Shown here piece by piece: positions 21,637-33,158 of a stretch of DNA of 41,904 nucleotides; the stretch's first letter is position 1, and each line of letters begins with the position of its first letter. The DNA is from Chromera velia (Eukaryota; Sar; Chromeraceae). Below the pieces are notes generated by a model, which worked only from the letters and a program-made list of their open reading frames with translations, ran no database searches and was not told where the DNA came from. The stretch is from contig JAHBMJ010000724.1 in NCBI GenBank assembly GCA_018398765.1, positions 1 to 41,904 of the forward strand. Reading direction: 5' to 3'. A program made the translations under genes and the position numbers.

Positions 21637-24504
21637 TCAGCTTGTGCCTTGAGAACGGTTCATCTCCGCCGGCAATTGGCCTCCACCCATCCACCAAGCG
21701 ATCTCACGACCGCAGTAGAGACCCCCTGTCTTTTTTGAAACTCTGTCGACATCATTTTCATTTGAGGCATGACGCTTCGTCCGATCGCCCCCATCTGCCG
21801 CGGAAATTGCCTCCATGAAACGACCCCCGGGGGAAGTGCCTCTATTCACGAAGGACACTAGCGACCCCGGCCAGATTGCGAAAGGGACTTGCAGAAGATC
21901 AAGAGGGCTGCGTCCGTCTCTGTAAACTCGCACACCCGTCTCCCCACCTGGATTCTCCCGCAACCTCTCCTCCACTGGTCGCGTAGAGAGGGACAGAGAG
22001 TCCGGTAAGACACGGCGCGATTTCACTCGCTCACATTCCTCCCCCTCTCCTCCCTCGAAATGCATTTCGTCTCTCCACCTTCCTCCAAAAACCCTCAAAC
22101 GGGCACTAAGAGATGCATGGAGACGGGAGGAGACAGTTAAGAGGATCTCTGACTCCACACCCCTCACAATCAGACTCTCCTCAGGACACACGGCAGACAC
22201 ACCGGAGGGCGTCCAACTGTCAGTCAACCAAGGTCGCTCCTGACGAGAAACGAAGGGGAACGGCTCCCCGTTTCCATCTGAAATGAGATTTGAAAACCTC
22301 AAAATGTCTAAGCACTCTGAAAGCACAAATGAATCCATTGCCCCTGCGAGCTGACTACCAAAACCCTCCGGCTGCTTGCTTATCTCCGCACCGTCTCCAT
22401 GTTTCTCACTTTGCAACGGCAGCATCGCAGCAATGAGAGCTGCAAAGAGCGTCTCCTCCCAACTGATTTCGTCTCTCTCCAAGCGACTGTCTCCTAAAGA
22501 CCAGCACCGAGCCAGATAGCGAGCCACTGTCGTTACAGCAGCGACTGCGAGACTGTCCTCCTCGTGTGGCACAGACGCCCCGAGAGTTTGCTGTGGGCGA
22601 TCTCTCGCGTCTCTCCATGAAATCCTCTCATGCAACCCCGACATCATGATGAGAGAGATGCCACAGGAGGCAGCCAGGGCACGCGACTGGAGCCTGTGTT
22701 CTGAAGAAGACTGGGAGAGACAAAGCGGCGTCTCCGCAATCCACCCTGCAAAAGAAGCCTGCAACCCCAAAAAAGTGCTCCTCGGTTCCCCCAGTGGACA
22801 CAGTCTCTCATCTCCGCTCACAAAAGCAGCTAAGCGAAACGCACTGCTACATTGACGAAGTAATACCAGACTGTCCCTACTGTTTGCTCTGCCACCATGC
22901 CCTGACTCCTCCCCTGCTCGACACTGGCCGTCCAAGAGCTGACAGAACACTCTGCACAGAAAGCAAGTGCAGAAGAAAAAGGAGGAACAAGAAAGCAAGC
23001 CACCAAATCAGAATTAACGCTGCATGCAGACACATCGATCGAAAGGGACGTCGCACAAAGCTCACACACGCTCAACTGAAGAGGGTCGACATCTCATAAC
23101 AAAGCACCCTGACGACCAATTGAAATTCTGAAGAGAACTTCAGGCAACCTTGCCATCACTCTTGAATTGAGATCTGCTGACACCTCCTGTTCCAAATGAC
23201 GCTCGTGACAAACCCCTTTTCCCATTCCACCCCCAACCCCAGGCCCCGACTGACTGCAGGAACTGCACGACCGATGTCGCAGTTGAGGGAGCTAACCGAG
23301 GTCCCACCAATCCGCACGCATCCACGCCCTCTACACCTGCCTGCAGAAGGTCCTTCGTTTCTCTCTCCTTCTGGTCTGCACTCATCACGCCTCTCTTTGC
23401 CTCTTGCAATTCACTCACCTCCGATCTTTTTTCGATCATCACCAGCACATGCGTGAGGGCCTTCAAAGCGGATTCGAAGAGTGCTACGCTGCCTTTCTCC
23501 CCTGCTTCCTCTTCTTTTCTGTGCATGGATGCAAGCGGACCCACAGCCAAAAAAGAAAGGATCCCGGCTACTCTGGGCGCAACCCTCAGGCGTCTACTGG
23601 CAGGAACAGCAAAAAGATCCGAGAGAAGAGGGAGGGACTCACAATTCGATTCTCTCACTGCAGTCAAAGGAGCGTCCTCTTTGGAACTCCCCTCCTTTTT
23701 CTTCCTCCTTTCACCCTCTTCGTCTACAGACTCAACCCTCCATGCTGCACGACAGAGCGCTTCGACTGCCGATGCCACGGAGGCTTGGACAACAGCTTCA
23801 GCCTCTGGGTGAGTGGAGGTGGGGGAGTGGAGGCCCCGACTTGTGGGCTCAGAGAGGGATGAAGTGTCTCTTGAGAGAGCAGCCACCGCGACAGACCGGC
23901 ATTTCGAGAAACTAGGCTGGCGTCTGGCCTCTGAGGCTGGAGGGGAAGACTGATGGGGGGGCCTGACAGAGAGATCTGCCGGAGAGGGTAAATCAGACAG
24001 CGATTTTCCCGATGCTCCTTCCCCCTCCTGTTCTCCTGACGGAAGGAGACTCGAAGAGAAAGCAGAAAGAGAATCAGAGGCACACACAGACACAGACACC
24101 ACAGGGCTTCTCAAGGCTCGGTCAACCGCCGTCACCCGTCCCCCAACCCCCCCTCCTGTGCCGATCGCAGACGCGGATCTGCGCCACCCTCCCCTCTGGC
24201 CTCCAGCATCAGACAGGCCCAGCCGAGGGGACCTCAACAGAGACCGCCCCGAGGCCGCTTGCCCCCTCCTTGCCTCCGCTGCTGGAACTGCGGGGACGTT
24301 CTCTTTCTCTGCATTGCCTCGAAGAAGAGAGAGCGACACTCTCAGTGGTCCGCTTTGGGAAGAGGCAGACAAAGTCAAGGATCTCTGAAGCAGCCGACAT
24401 AAGGGCAAGAGGGCTGTAGAGAGTTTGAGGAGCCGTCTCTTCTCTGCCTGATTGTCATGGAGACTTTGTGAAACCCGAAACTCAAATGCACGCGCAACCG
24501 TGTC
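21637..24504 (-). CDS. Large minus-strand protein, 3' exons, function unknown
   Basis: Two long exons are joined: 24504-23255 and 22951-21637 (stop TGA), over a 303-nt phase-2 intron (donor GTCAGT, acceptor TGTGCAG). The frame joins as VVQFLQ then VFCQLLDGQC. The second exon encodes 437 residues to the stop. The upstream acceptor is uncertain: CTCTGCAG at 24505 opens in phase 0 with AFEFRVSQSLHDNQAEKRR, and CTACAG at 24414 opens in phase 1. The phase-1 option joins in frame to the exon ending at 27689, so this may be the 3' half of the gene at 27689-29829, over a 3.3-kb intron with the minisatellite. Composition is Ser/Leu/Arg-rich with amphipathic helical stretches (SVASAVEALCRAAWRVES, ALFESALKALTHVLVMIEK). 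I recognise no catalytic motif and name no function. Confidence 0.6.
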
Positions 24505-24660
24505 CTGCAGAGAGAAAAAGAGAGAATGTGCATCATCTGCTCAAACAGCATGAGGACATACGGAGAGGAATACAGAACCAAAGATGCACAGCCGAGGTTC
24601 GCGTCAAGTTCCCTAAGGACTTCAGAAGTTACACCCTGGCAAGATGCCCAAAATTTCTAG

Positions 24661-25950
24661 GAGTAAGTGGGAGTAAGTGGGAGCAAGTGGGAGCAAGTGG
24701 GAGTAAGTGGGAGTAAGTGGGAGTAAGTGGGAGTAAGTGGGAGTAAGTGGGAGCAAGTGGGAGCAAGTGGGAGCGAGTGGGAGTAAGTGGGAGTAAGTGG
24801 GAGTAAGTGGGAGTAAGTGGGAGTAAGTGGGAGCAAGTGGGAGCAAGTGGGAGTAAGTGGGAGTAAGTGGGAGTAAGTGGGAGCGAGTGGGAGCGAGTGG
24901 GAGCGAGTGGGAGCAAGTGGGAGTAAGTGGGAGTAAGTGGGAGCAAGTGGGAGCAAGTGGGAGTAAGTGGGAGTAAGTGGGAGTAAGTGGGAGTAAGTGG
25001 GAGCGAGTGGGAGTAAGTGGGAGTAAGTGGGAGCAAGTGGGAGCAAGTGGGAGCAAGTGGGAGCAAGTGGGAGTAAGTGGGAGTAAGTGGGAGTAAGTGG
25101 GAGCAAGTGGGAGCAAGTGGGAGTAAGTGGGAGTAAGTGGGAGTAAGTGGGAGTAAGTGGGAGTAAGTGGGAGTAAGTGGGAGTAAGTGGGAGCAAGTGG
25201 GAGTAAGTGGGAGTAAGTGGGAGTAAGTGGGAGTAAGTGGGAGTAAGTGGGAGTAAGTAGGAAAAAGTGGGAGTAAGTGGGAGTAAGTGGGAGCAAGTGG
25301 GAGCGAGTGGGAGTAAGTGGGAGTAAGTNNNNNNNNNNNNNNNNNNNNNNNNNNNNNNNNNNNNNNNNNNNNNNNNNNAAGTGGGAGCAAGTGGGAGTAA
25401 GTGGGAGTAAGTGGGAGTAAGTGGGAGTAAGTGGGAGTAAGTGGGAGTAAGTGGGAGTAAGTGGGAGTAAGTGGGAGTAAGTGGGAGTAAGTGGGAGTAA
25501 GTGGGAGTAAGTGGGAGTAAGTGGGAGTGAGTGGGAGTAAGTGGGAGTAAGTGGGAGTAAGTGGGAGTAAGTGGGAGTAAGTGGGAGCAAGTGGGAGTAA
25601 GCGGGAGTAAGTGGGAGTAAGTGGGAGCAAGTGGGAGTAAGTGGGAGTAAGTGGGAGTAAGTGGGAGTAAGTGGGAGCAAGTGGGAGTAAGTGGGAGCAA
25701 GTGGGAGCAAGTGGGAGCAAGTGGGAGCAAGTGGGAGTAAGTGGGAGCAAGTGGGAGCAAGTGGGAGCAAGTGGGAGCAAGTGGGAGTAAGTGGGAGCAA
25801 GTGGGAGTAAGTGGGAGTAAGTGGGAGCAAGTGGGAGTAAGTGGGAGTAAGTGGGAGTAAGTGGGAGTAAGTGGGAGTAAGTGGGAGGAAGTGGGAGCAA
25901 GTGGGAGTAAGTGGGAATAAGTGGGAGTAAGTGGGAGTAAGTGGGAGTAA
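24661..25950. repeat. 10-bp minisatellite with assembly gap
   Basis: About 124 visible copies of GGGAGTAAGT, with variants GGGAGCAAGT and GGGAGCGAGT, lie head to tail. They are interrupted by 50 N (25329-25378), a typical fixed-size assembly gap. The true length is therefore unknown and probably larger. Since the unit is 10 bp, all three minus-strand frames stay open with a 30-bp/10-residue period (LLPLTPTYSH). This yields three apparent long proteins of about 370-450 residues. Identical open frames in all phases argue that these are repeat artefacts. The tract probably lies in an intron or upstream of the minus-strand exons. Confidence 0.95.
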
Positions 25951-27688
25951 CGTTATTGCGTCCGGTCAAATTCAGACAGATTAAAACGGCCTGGAAGCCT
26001 CCTGGTGATCACAACGGTGGAAGCAGGGAGTCCTCCGACGCACGCGAAAGAGATGATGCAGCGAAATGAATAGGATCTCTCACACAAAAAGGAAGACAGA
26101 GAGGCATACAAACGGACAGACCGATCGACAGACTTTGTCGCCTTTTCTTTTTCTTCCTCTCTTTCTTCTTTCTCTTCTGTTTTTCTCTTTCTTCTTTTGG
26201 CGATCGACAGACAGACCGACAGACAGATCCACAGACAGATCGACAGACAGACAGAGCTTGACAGAGAAAAACAGAGATCGACGAAGACAAATAGAGACGG
26301 ACTGAAAGGGACAGAGACAGACCACATGAGTTATTTTTTCTCCTTTCTTCAGACAGACAGACAGACAGACAGACAAACAAACAGACCAAGAGAGGACCCG
26401 AGCAGAGGCCCAGACTTCCAAGTGCCGCGATCGTCTTGCACACTGTCTCGTCACTCGTCGCAATTTCCCTGCCACAGACAGACAGACCGACAGAAGGAGG
26501 AGGAAAGGAGTCAGAGACAGAACAAAGAGAAGATGCGTACACCATTGTACAGAGGGAGACCAAAGAGAAGCAGAGCAGGTTGACTGGAGCCCCGCGTTAC
26601 AAGTATCCAATGCGTCCGCATAAGCAAGAGGAATGGGGGGGAGGAAGAAGCCAGCGAAAACCTCCCCACAGGGCGAAAGCAGACGTGCCTTTTCAATTTC
26701 TTTCGAATACAAACCCAGAGAAGAGGGAACAAGGCGGGGGTTGAGAGGATAAGAGGGGAAAGAGAGCCAGAGGAAAAAGGAAGGCAGACAAAAAGTCAAT
26801 GCGATAGAGCTGAGTGTGTGTGTCACGATGGTCGATACAGCTGCATGCGCAATCACCTCCTTTCTCTGACTAGGAAGGAAGGAAACAATGGCAGCTGGCA
26901 CTCCGGTCCGTCCGGTCAGACATCATTCCCCTCAAACCTCACCTAGGATGTTTCACAATCAACGCAGAAAGGCATGCCGCACCCGACGGAGAGATTTGGA
27001 AGAATGCAGGGCTTGGCGATTCTCCCTTTGGGCCATTCCGAGCTGAGGAGACGGGAGAGACTCCACGATTTTGTGAGCACGCAGCGGCAGCTCCGAGGAG
27101 GAGGAGCCCAGTGTCCCTCTGGGCCTGGTGGAGACGCCGAGGCAGAACTGGACGGACGGTTGCCTCGGTGCAAGGACAGACCGAGAGGGATCACGTTCAA
27201 TGGACGAAGGGTGGATGTGCAAATGGGCGGAAAGAAAGACACTGGGGACGGCGGTCACATAAAGACACACACACAGACAAATTGTAGTACTTCATTTATT
27301 CTTCAAACAAAGGGACAGACGAGAGAGAGAGACATGCAGGCAGGCAGGCAGGCACTGAGGCAAGCAGTTAGGGAGAAAGAAAACGAGTCAGAGGCAGGCA
27401 GACATCTGAGAGAAAGTCCCTGCGGCTTGGGGCTGTGTTTGCTTGAATTTTTATCATGGATAAAGAAAACGAGGCAAGAAAGCAAAGAAAGAAACCGGTG
27501 GCGAATGCAAAAAGAGAGGAGTGTTTGTGAAGAGCAGAAAAGAGGTAGCGAGGGACGCTTGGAGAAGAAAACGCGGAAACAGATGTTAAGAGGAAAAAAG
27601 GAAAAGTCGGAGCGTACGAAGCAAGAGACCGGGCACGTACGAAAGAGATGAAACAACCCACACATTTTGATCCAACCCTCTGACTCAC
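25951..27688. other. Intronic or intergenic region with CAGA tracts
   Basis: This holds CAGA/CAGAC tracts at about 26200-26260 and 26340-26390 and a member of the CAGA/TATATG family near 26325-26355. A minus-strand open stretch at about 26955-27250 contains VESLPSPQLGMAQRENRQAL and could be an additional exon, but its splice phases do not fit its neighbours. I therefore call no gene here. Confidence 0.45.
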
Positions 27689-29829
27689 TTTCGAATATTT
27701 TGGACAAAAGAGAATTGGCAGCCCCCTGTTGCTCTTCGGCCTTTCGCAAGGCAAGCTCGAGGCTTCTCACCCTCTCATTGCCATCGTCAACTTCAGCCAG
27801 ACCCCGCGCTTCCCTGCTCTGTTTTATCCTCCTTCCTCTGCCTGCCTGCCTTCCCACGCCTCGGATACTCTCCATCTCACCTTCCAGGGAGAGAGCGCTG
27901 TGTCTGTGGCTGTGCGGGAGCGCATTCCTGATCCTTGTGTTATGCCCCACGGCCTTGGAGACGGAGACGGAGACGGAGAGAGAGAGGGAACTCGAAATGG
28001 ATGCTGCGGCCTTGGAGAGGTCAGCCAAGTGGACTGTGTCTGTGGAGGACGAGAGAAGCCTCGCTATGGACCTGCAGAGAGGGGCGAAATAGGCGAGAAG
28101 CAAGGAGAAATCGGACAGGGGGCAGTCCGAAAGAGTGATAAGCGAAAAAAGAAGAAGAGACGCGGCGCGGAGATCACTGTTGAGTTGTTCTTTTGCTTCT
28201 GGGGTCTTTTCCGTTTCACTCTGCATTTGCCTACTTGTCTCAAAATGCTTCTTTCTGCACGATGCGTAGGTGCGTTCCAACCGACGGAAGTACTCTGGGG
28301 CACCAGAGACCTCCATCATCCTTTCCTTCCTCGTGCCTGTTTCTTTCTTCCACTTCATTTGCTGCAACGAAATCGCCTAACAGAGGAAACCGAGGACATG
28401 GAGGAAAGGAAAGCCTGAGGCAGGCAGGGGTCTGGAGAGCAAACATGCAGGTCGGGAAAGGATAGCAAACGCGGAAGGCAGGGAAGGAAGGTACAGGGCA
28501 GAGAGAACAAAATAACGCGAGGAAGTGTCTGAATGTGTTGCGAAATGAGACTGACGCGAAGATGGCGCCGTCTACAGCAGCTCCCATCTGTGCGAGTGAA
28601 GGGGCAAGTCTTGCCAGGCTTTTCCCCTCCAGATGTGTCAGCTGTCTGACGACGAGGGGGCCCAGAGAATTGAAGAAAGAACGTTTCCTGTCCTCCAAAG
28701 GCGTCCACTCAATTCTGTCAGTCAACCTGGCTGGGAGGGACTTCTGTTCTTCGGGTGCACATGAGAGAAGAGAGACGAGCGCTCTGTGGGTGTCTGGCGG
28801 TACTCCCCCCTTCCCTCCCTTCTGTCTTTCCTTCTCCTCAACAATCTCTAGAAATATGCCAAACAGCTCTGCGCTAAACAATCGCTCTCTCGCAAGCGCA
28901 TCGGAGAGAAGCCCAACATCTTCCGGACGCATGTAGTCTCGTCTGTCGGGCACGAGCGCTGCAACAGACTTCAGCAGATCTACGTACTTCATGTCTCCTT
29001 GTCTCCATACCCCCTCACTCTCCCGTCCCCCCACAAGAACAGACAGCGACCCAACAATAGAGCTCAGATCCCTCATCTGCAATCGGTCGAGTTTATCCAC
29101 ACACACATCACATATCAACCGCGCCAGCCCCACCTGATCCCGCATCTGCAGCCGAGCGAGCACTGCAGACGTGCAGTAGAGGAAATGACCATCCAGATCC
29201 CTTCGCAGAGCAGCCGCCGCCGCTTCCACAATGCGCCAGAAGGTCGGATGGCGCAATTGCCTTTTCTGAGCCTTGGTAACGGCTCTGGATAGGTCCTCGA
29301 CGCTCAACCTGGGAAGGGGGGAGCGGAAGAACTGCGGAAAGGGACGGATGACGGACTCGGCCCTGAGGGGGCGGCGAATCACATCGGGGTTGGGTTTGCT
29401 CAGGTAATTATATGGGCAAAACTGGTTCTTCCGTCTCCTTCTCCAGCCCCATACAGGCCGTCCCATGTCGTTGGAGGGAACTCCCATCGCACTGAGGCAA
29501 GAAGAAACAGAGGAAGGCGAAGGAGACGGCGTGTGAGGAGACGGCCGGTTGAAGGAACCCGTCTCCTCCGGACTCTCAGCATTTCCCAGTAGACACGCTG
29601 AGGGAGATGCCTTGGAAGAGCGGTGCAAGTCCACTGAAGCTGTCGAAAAGCTCCGCCCCTCTTCCCGAGATACAGACAAGGAGTGCTTCTGTTGTGAGAC
29701 GGAGACGGGGGAAGAAGGAGTCGTGCAGACCGGTCTCGGGTAGAAACTGACAGTGATTGATGTGGCTGTATGCTTTCGAAGGTTTGGCCCTGACCTTCTC
29801 ACAGAAGGTCCTAGTGACCATGCACACAT
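27689..29829 (-). CDS. Predicted organellar helical-repeat protein, 5' exons
   Basis: Exon 1 runs from ATG at 29829 to about 28556; exon 2 runs 28361-27689 (donor GTGAGT, phase 1). The N-terminus is rich in Arg, Ser and Thr with few acids (VRRSGPNLRK, RSFSTASVDLHRSSKAS), like a mitochondrial presequence. The body of exon 1 has repeated helical units (LARLICDVCVDKLDRLQMRD, SVAALVPDRRDYMRPEDVG, GKSLARLAPSLAQMGAA). These resemble the alpha-helical repeats before RAP domains in alveolate organellar RNA-binding proteins; this is a resemblance by eye, and no RAP domain was seen. Exon 2 has EYFRRLERTYASCRKKHF and two leucine-rich helices. The junction between the two exons is unresolved: GTCAGT at 28555 gives phase 2, while the TTGCAG acceptor needs phase 0, so a small exon or another donor is missing. 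Confidence 0.6.
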
Positions 29830-30204
29830 ATTGGCCCTCCTTCAAGAGGGTTGAAAGCCTTCAAAGGATCTGGATGGTCTGGCAGACAGGCGGACCCTGT
29901 CAGGAGACGGCTCTGTGCTCTTTACGTTTCCGTCGACCTGCTCTTTGCTTCTCTCTGCCTTCCTTTTTCTCTTGTTTGCCATAGCTTACAGTTGATCTGC
30001 TTGGATAAAAGCACACAGATTCAAGCGTTTGGCTGGTGTGTGAGTTTCAAGAGCGTCAGCTCAAAACCACGAAAGCCACCAAGAGAAAGTCCATGTACTG
30101 TGAATTTTGCAGCGCTGAAAGATTCAAGTGGCCGTCTCGCGTGTTTTTTTTTTCCTTCGAAAAACCGGAACTTTGTTACCCCCCAAAAAAGACCATCTCG
30201 AAAT
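29830..30204. promoter_or_regulatory. Upstream region shared by minus-strand gene and U1 gene
   Basis: This 375-bp stretch separates the start of the minus-strand helical-repeat gene from the 5' end of the U1 snRNA, which points the other way. It should contain the promoter elements of both. I recognise no canonical PSE or TATA box. A T-rich block is at about 30145-30155 and a poly-C/A block at 30179-30190, close to the RNA start. Confidence 0.35.
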
Positions 30205-30360
30205 AAACTTACCTGGCTGGCGCTCGGGCTGGATCACGCAGCAGCCTGTCGTAGCTCGGAGCAGGTCATTGCACATTGACGACTGTAATGGGCTATGGGG
30301 ATCCAATGGGTCTGCCAACAGCAGAATTTCTGTCAGCGGCGGGTGCTACGGCCCCGCCAA
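30205..30360 (+). ncRNA. U1: U1 spliceosomal snRNA
   Basis: The 5' end AAACTTACCTGG carries the U1 sequence that pairs with 5' splice sites (ACTTACCTG). Stem-loop I has GGGCTG and CAGCCT closing the ten-base loop GATCACGCAG, matching the U1-70K binding loop (human GAUCACGAAG). Stem-loop II has the loop ATTGCACATT, matching the U1A site (AUUGCAC). After a third, less clear hairpin comes a Sm site, AATTTCTG, at 30324-30331. The 3' stem-loop IV is GGCGGG paired with CCCGCC, capped by a C(UACG)G tetraloop. Length about 156 nt compares with 164 in human. Exact ends are inferred by alignment from memory of the conserved motifs. Confidence 0.93.
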
Positions 30361-31226
30361 TGAAAACAAAAAAAACAAGCTTAGTAAGACAAATACAAAC
30401 ATAGACGTTAGAGTTAGAAGAACTGTGTCAGTTAGTGTTAGTTAAGTTAGAGCTGGAGATCTTGATTATGGGTATGCTTGTGTAGCTGTTGACGAGAAAG
30501 CGGATACAATTGAAGGTGCCGCTAGTAAAGAGAGAAGTATGGAGGATAGGATGAGACTTTGTTTTCTGTCCACTGTTGTCCACTGCTAGGTATTGGCTTG
30601 CACTACTTTTATATATTATTATTATTAGTCAATTTGATTGAGCTAAGGAAACTCATAATAGATGTTTTTGTGTGGTTGTTAACGAGAAAGCGTATGCATT
30701 AGGATTTATTGAGGGGAACTGTCGGCTTTGAAAATGTTGACATTAGTGTTGATAGGAAAGAAGTGTGGACTTTGAAAGTATTTAGTGATTAGTGATTGAC
30801 TTTGAATCTTATACTATCCTATTATATTTTTCTAGAGATTTTCCCATCTGTTAAAGTAAGCTCGTCACTCTGACCACTACATAAAAGTTAAGTACAATGT
30901 AACCCTGTAATCTAGCCTATTTTTGGATAATTCAACCCTTTTATGATAATAGCAACTTGGGTTAACACTGGTGAACAAAATAGACAAAAGGATTAAAAGG
31001 TGAAAGCCATATATATTAAAATTTTGATTCTCCAAAAATAACCAGAAAAATAATGTAATTTTATAAAAACAAACCTTCACATATTTTCACATAAAAATAT
31101 CAACATCTAAACTGAAAGTCACACATAAAAAAAAAATTATCATATAATATCACATATTATCATATATCAACAAAAAAGAAAGAGATTGATTGATAGAGAG
31201 AGAGAGAGGGAGGGAGAGAGAGAGAA

Positions 31227-31285
<59 letters not shown>

Positions 31286-32177
31286 CTAGGAGGGAAGGAA
31301 CAAGAGAGAGAAAGAGAGACAGAAACAGAGAAAGAAGGATAATTTCAAAGAGAAAGAGGAAGAGGAAGAAGGAAAAGACAGAGAGACCGGGACAAACAGA
31401 CATACACACAAACAGAGACATTACACACAGACAGACAAACGATAGGTTAGGATTAATGTCCGGAGGATTGGCCTCCTGCTCAATAGACAGACGTAGACAC
31501 ACACGCACACAGGCGTACACACACACTCACACATACATGCTTACCTACATACACTGTGTGAGAAACAAACGCCCATTAGCCGCAGAAAATGAAATTTCAT
31601 CAATTTGACTGCCAATCAATGAAGGGGGGCTCGCCCAGTCCCACTTTTTTCGACATTTCTACCGCTTTCCTCTTTTCCTATGAGTCTTTACTATCCCATT
31701 CGAATTTTTCTCCAAAAAGTGCACTGATCGGCAAGAACCAGGGGACAGCCAATAGGCACCAAAAAAAGGGAGACTGAGAGCATCAGTGCCTGGGTACCCT
31801 TCAGAGCGCTGCTCTTCTTTCCCCTAGGCTTCCCCTTCAAGTGTGAGTCCCTGCCTCCCTCTGCATGATGTCCATCCAGTGAGAGACGGTATGCAGCCTC
31901 ACTGCTGGCACACCCAATCTCAATGGAATTCGTTTCATTCACCCGAAGGCTCAAAAGCCCACGTAAGATCAACAGCCGCGTTTTGAAAAATGAAAATTCG
32001 TTTTCTTGGTGTTGGGCCTCGGACGCGGAAACAAACAGACAAGGAAAGCAGACACGAACAAGGCGTATGCAACAGGATTACGCCTCCCCCCCCCCTCCTG
32101 TGACCAATACCCGCCCACGCAACATAAATGCACATTTGGCATCCCCTTTGCTTTCCTCAGCTGGACGAAGTTCAAGT
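30361..32177. other. AT-rich spacer with microsatellites, no gene seen
   Basis: This follows the U1 gene. It contains a roughly 25-bp direct repeat (30481-30505 and 30671-30695, four mismatches, core GACGAGAAAGCG or AACGAGAAAGCG), a long AT-rich part (30770-31180) and a (GA)n tract at about 31186-31300 followed by CACA-rich sequence. Towards 32177 it becomes the 3' flank of the pyrophosphatase gene. No convincing exon was found. Confidence 0.55.
31186..31300. repeat. (GA)n microsatellite
   Basis: More than 100 bp of imperfect GA dinucleotides. It keeps several frames open (RERERE on plus, SLSLSL on minus); these are repeat artefacts. Confidence 0.9.
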
Positions 32178-32863
32178 TCAGCTGATGCGGATAAACTTCT
32201 GCTTCAGGCGCACCTCCTTGATGTACCTGCATGCGCGGTGTGGCCAGACAGGGAGAGGGAAAGGGGGGAATAAACGGACGGAAGCGGGAAAAAATGAATC
32301 TTCTGTGAACTAAGTGTTGCATTCATTTGATCTCAGGAAAAAGAAAAGACGGTCTGCCCAGAAGGAACTCAACCAGTCACGTGGATGCAGATCTACTGCA
32401 GGGCAGGAAGCAGCGTGCAATCAGAGACTTGGACAGGAAACGGGATTGAAGGAAGATTGCGGCCTGGCGTTCCGACGCTCTCGAATGGATGAGGATGGAT
32501 CGAATGAAAGCAGACAGAGAGTGAAACCAAGGAGAGCAAGCATGGAATACAAATGAACGGAGCCAGGAAGAAGAAACGGAAGGACCGGAGGCAGGAAAAC
32601 TGAGCGCGTCTGTGTTAGAGACAGCCTCCACGAACAAACAAACAAACAAACCTCTCGCAGCCATCCTTCACGATCTTCTTCGCGTCATCCGCACCAAAGA
32701 ATTTGTCCACAGCGACCTGATCAATCAACCACAACCACACACATACACAGACTATATGTTTCTTCTTCTTCTCCCTCCTTTTCTTCATGACACAGACAGA
32801 CAGACTATATGTTTCTTCTTCTTCTCCCTCCTTTTCTTCACAGACAGACAGACAGACAGAAAG

Positions 32864-32895
<32 letters not shown>

Positions 32896-32951
32896 AGAGA
32901 AATAGACAGACAGACTATATGTTTCTTCTTCTTTTCCCTCCTTTCCTTCAT

Positions 32952-32982
<31 letters not shown>

Positions 32983-33116
32983 TATATGTTTCTTCTTCTC
33001 CCTTCTTTTCTTCATGAACAGACAGACAGACAGACAGACAAACAGATCGACTATATCGTCTTTTCAGACAGACTATATGTTTCTTCTTCTTCTCCCTCCT
33101 TTTCTTCAGGAACACA

Positions 33117-33158
<42 letters not shown>

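Noticed and set aside
22646-23862. Plus-strand open frames across 22.6-23.9 kb
   Set aside because: Shadows of the two long minus-strand exons; composition and splice signals favour the minus strand.
24661-25950. CRISPR-like regular repeat array
   Set aside because: Units are 10 bp without spacers, in an intron-rich eukaryotic context; it is a minisatellite.
24622-25969. Three long minus-strand open frames (LLPLTPTYSH repeats) of about 370-450 residues
   Set aside because: All three frames give the same peptide because the unit is 10 bp with no stop; the frames are a property of the minisatellite and no flanking coding signal supports them.
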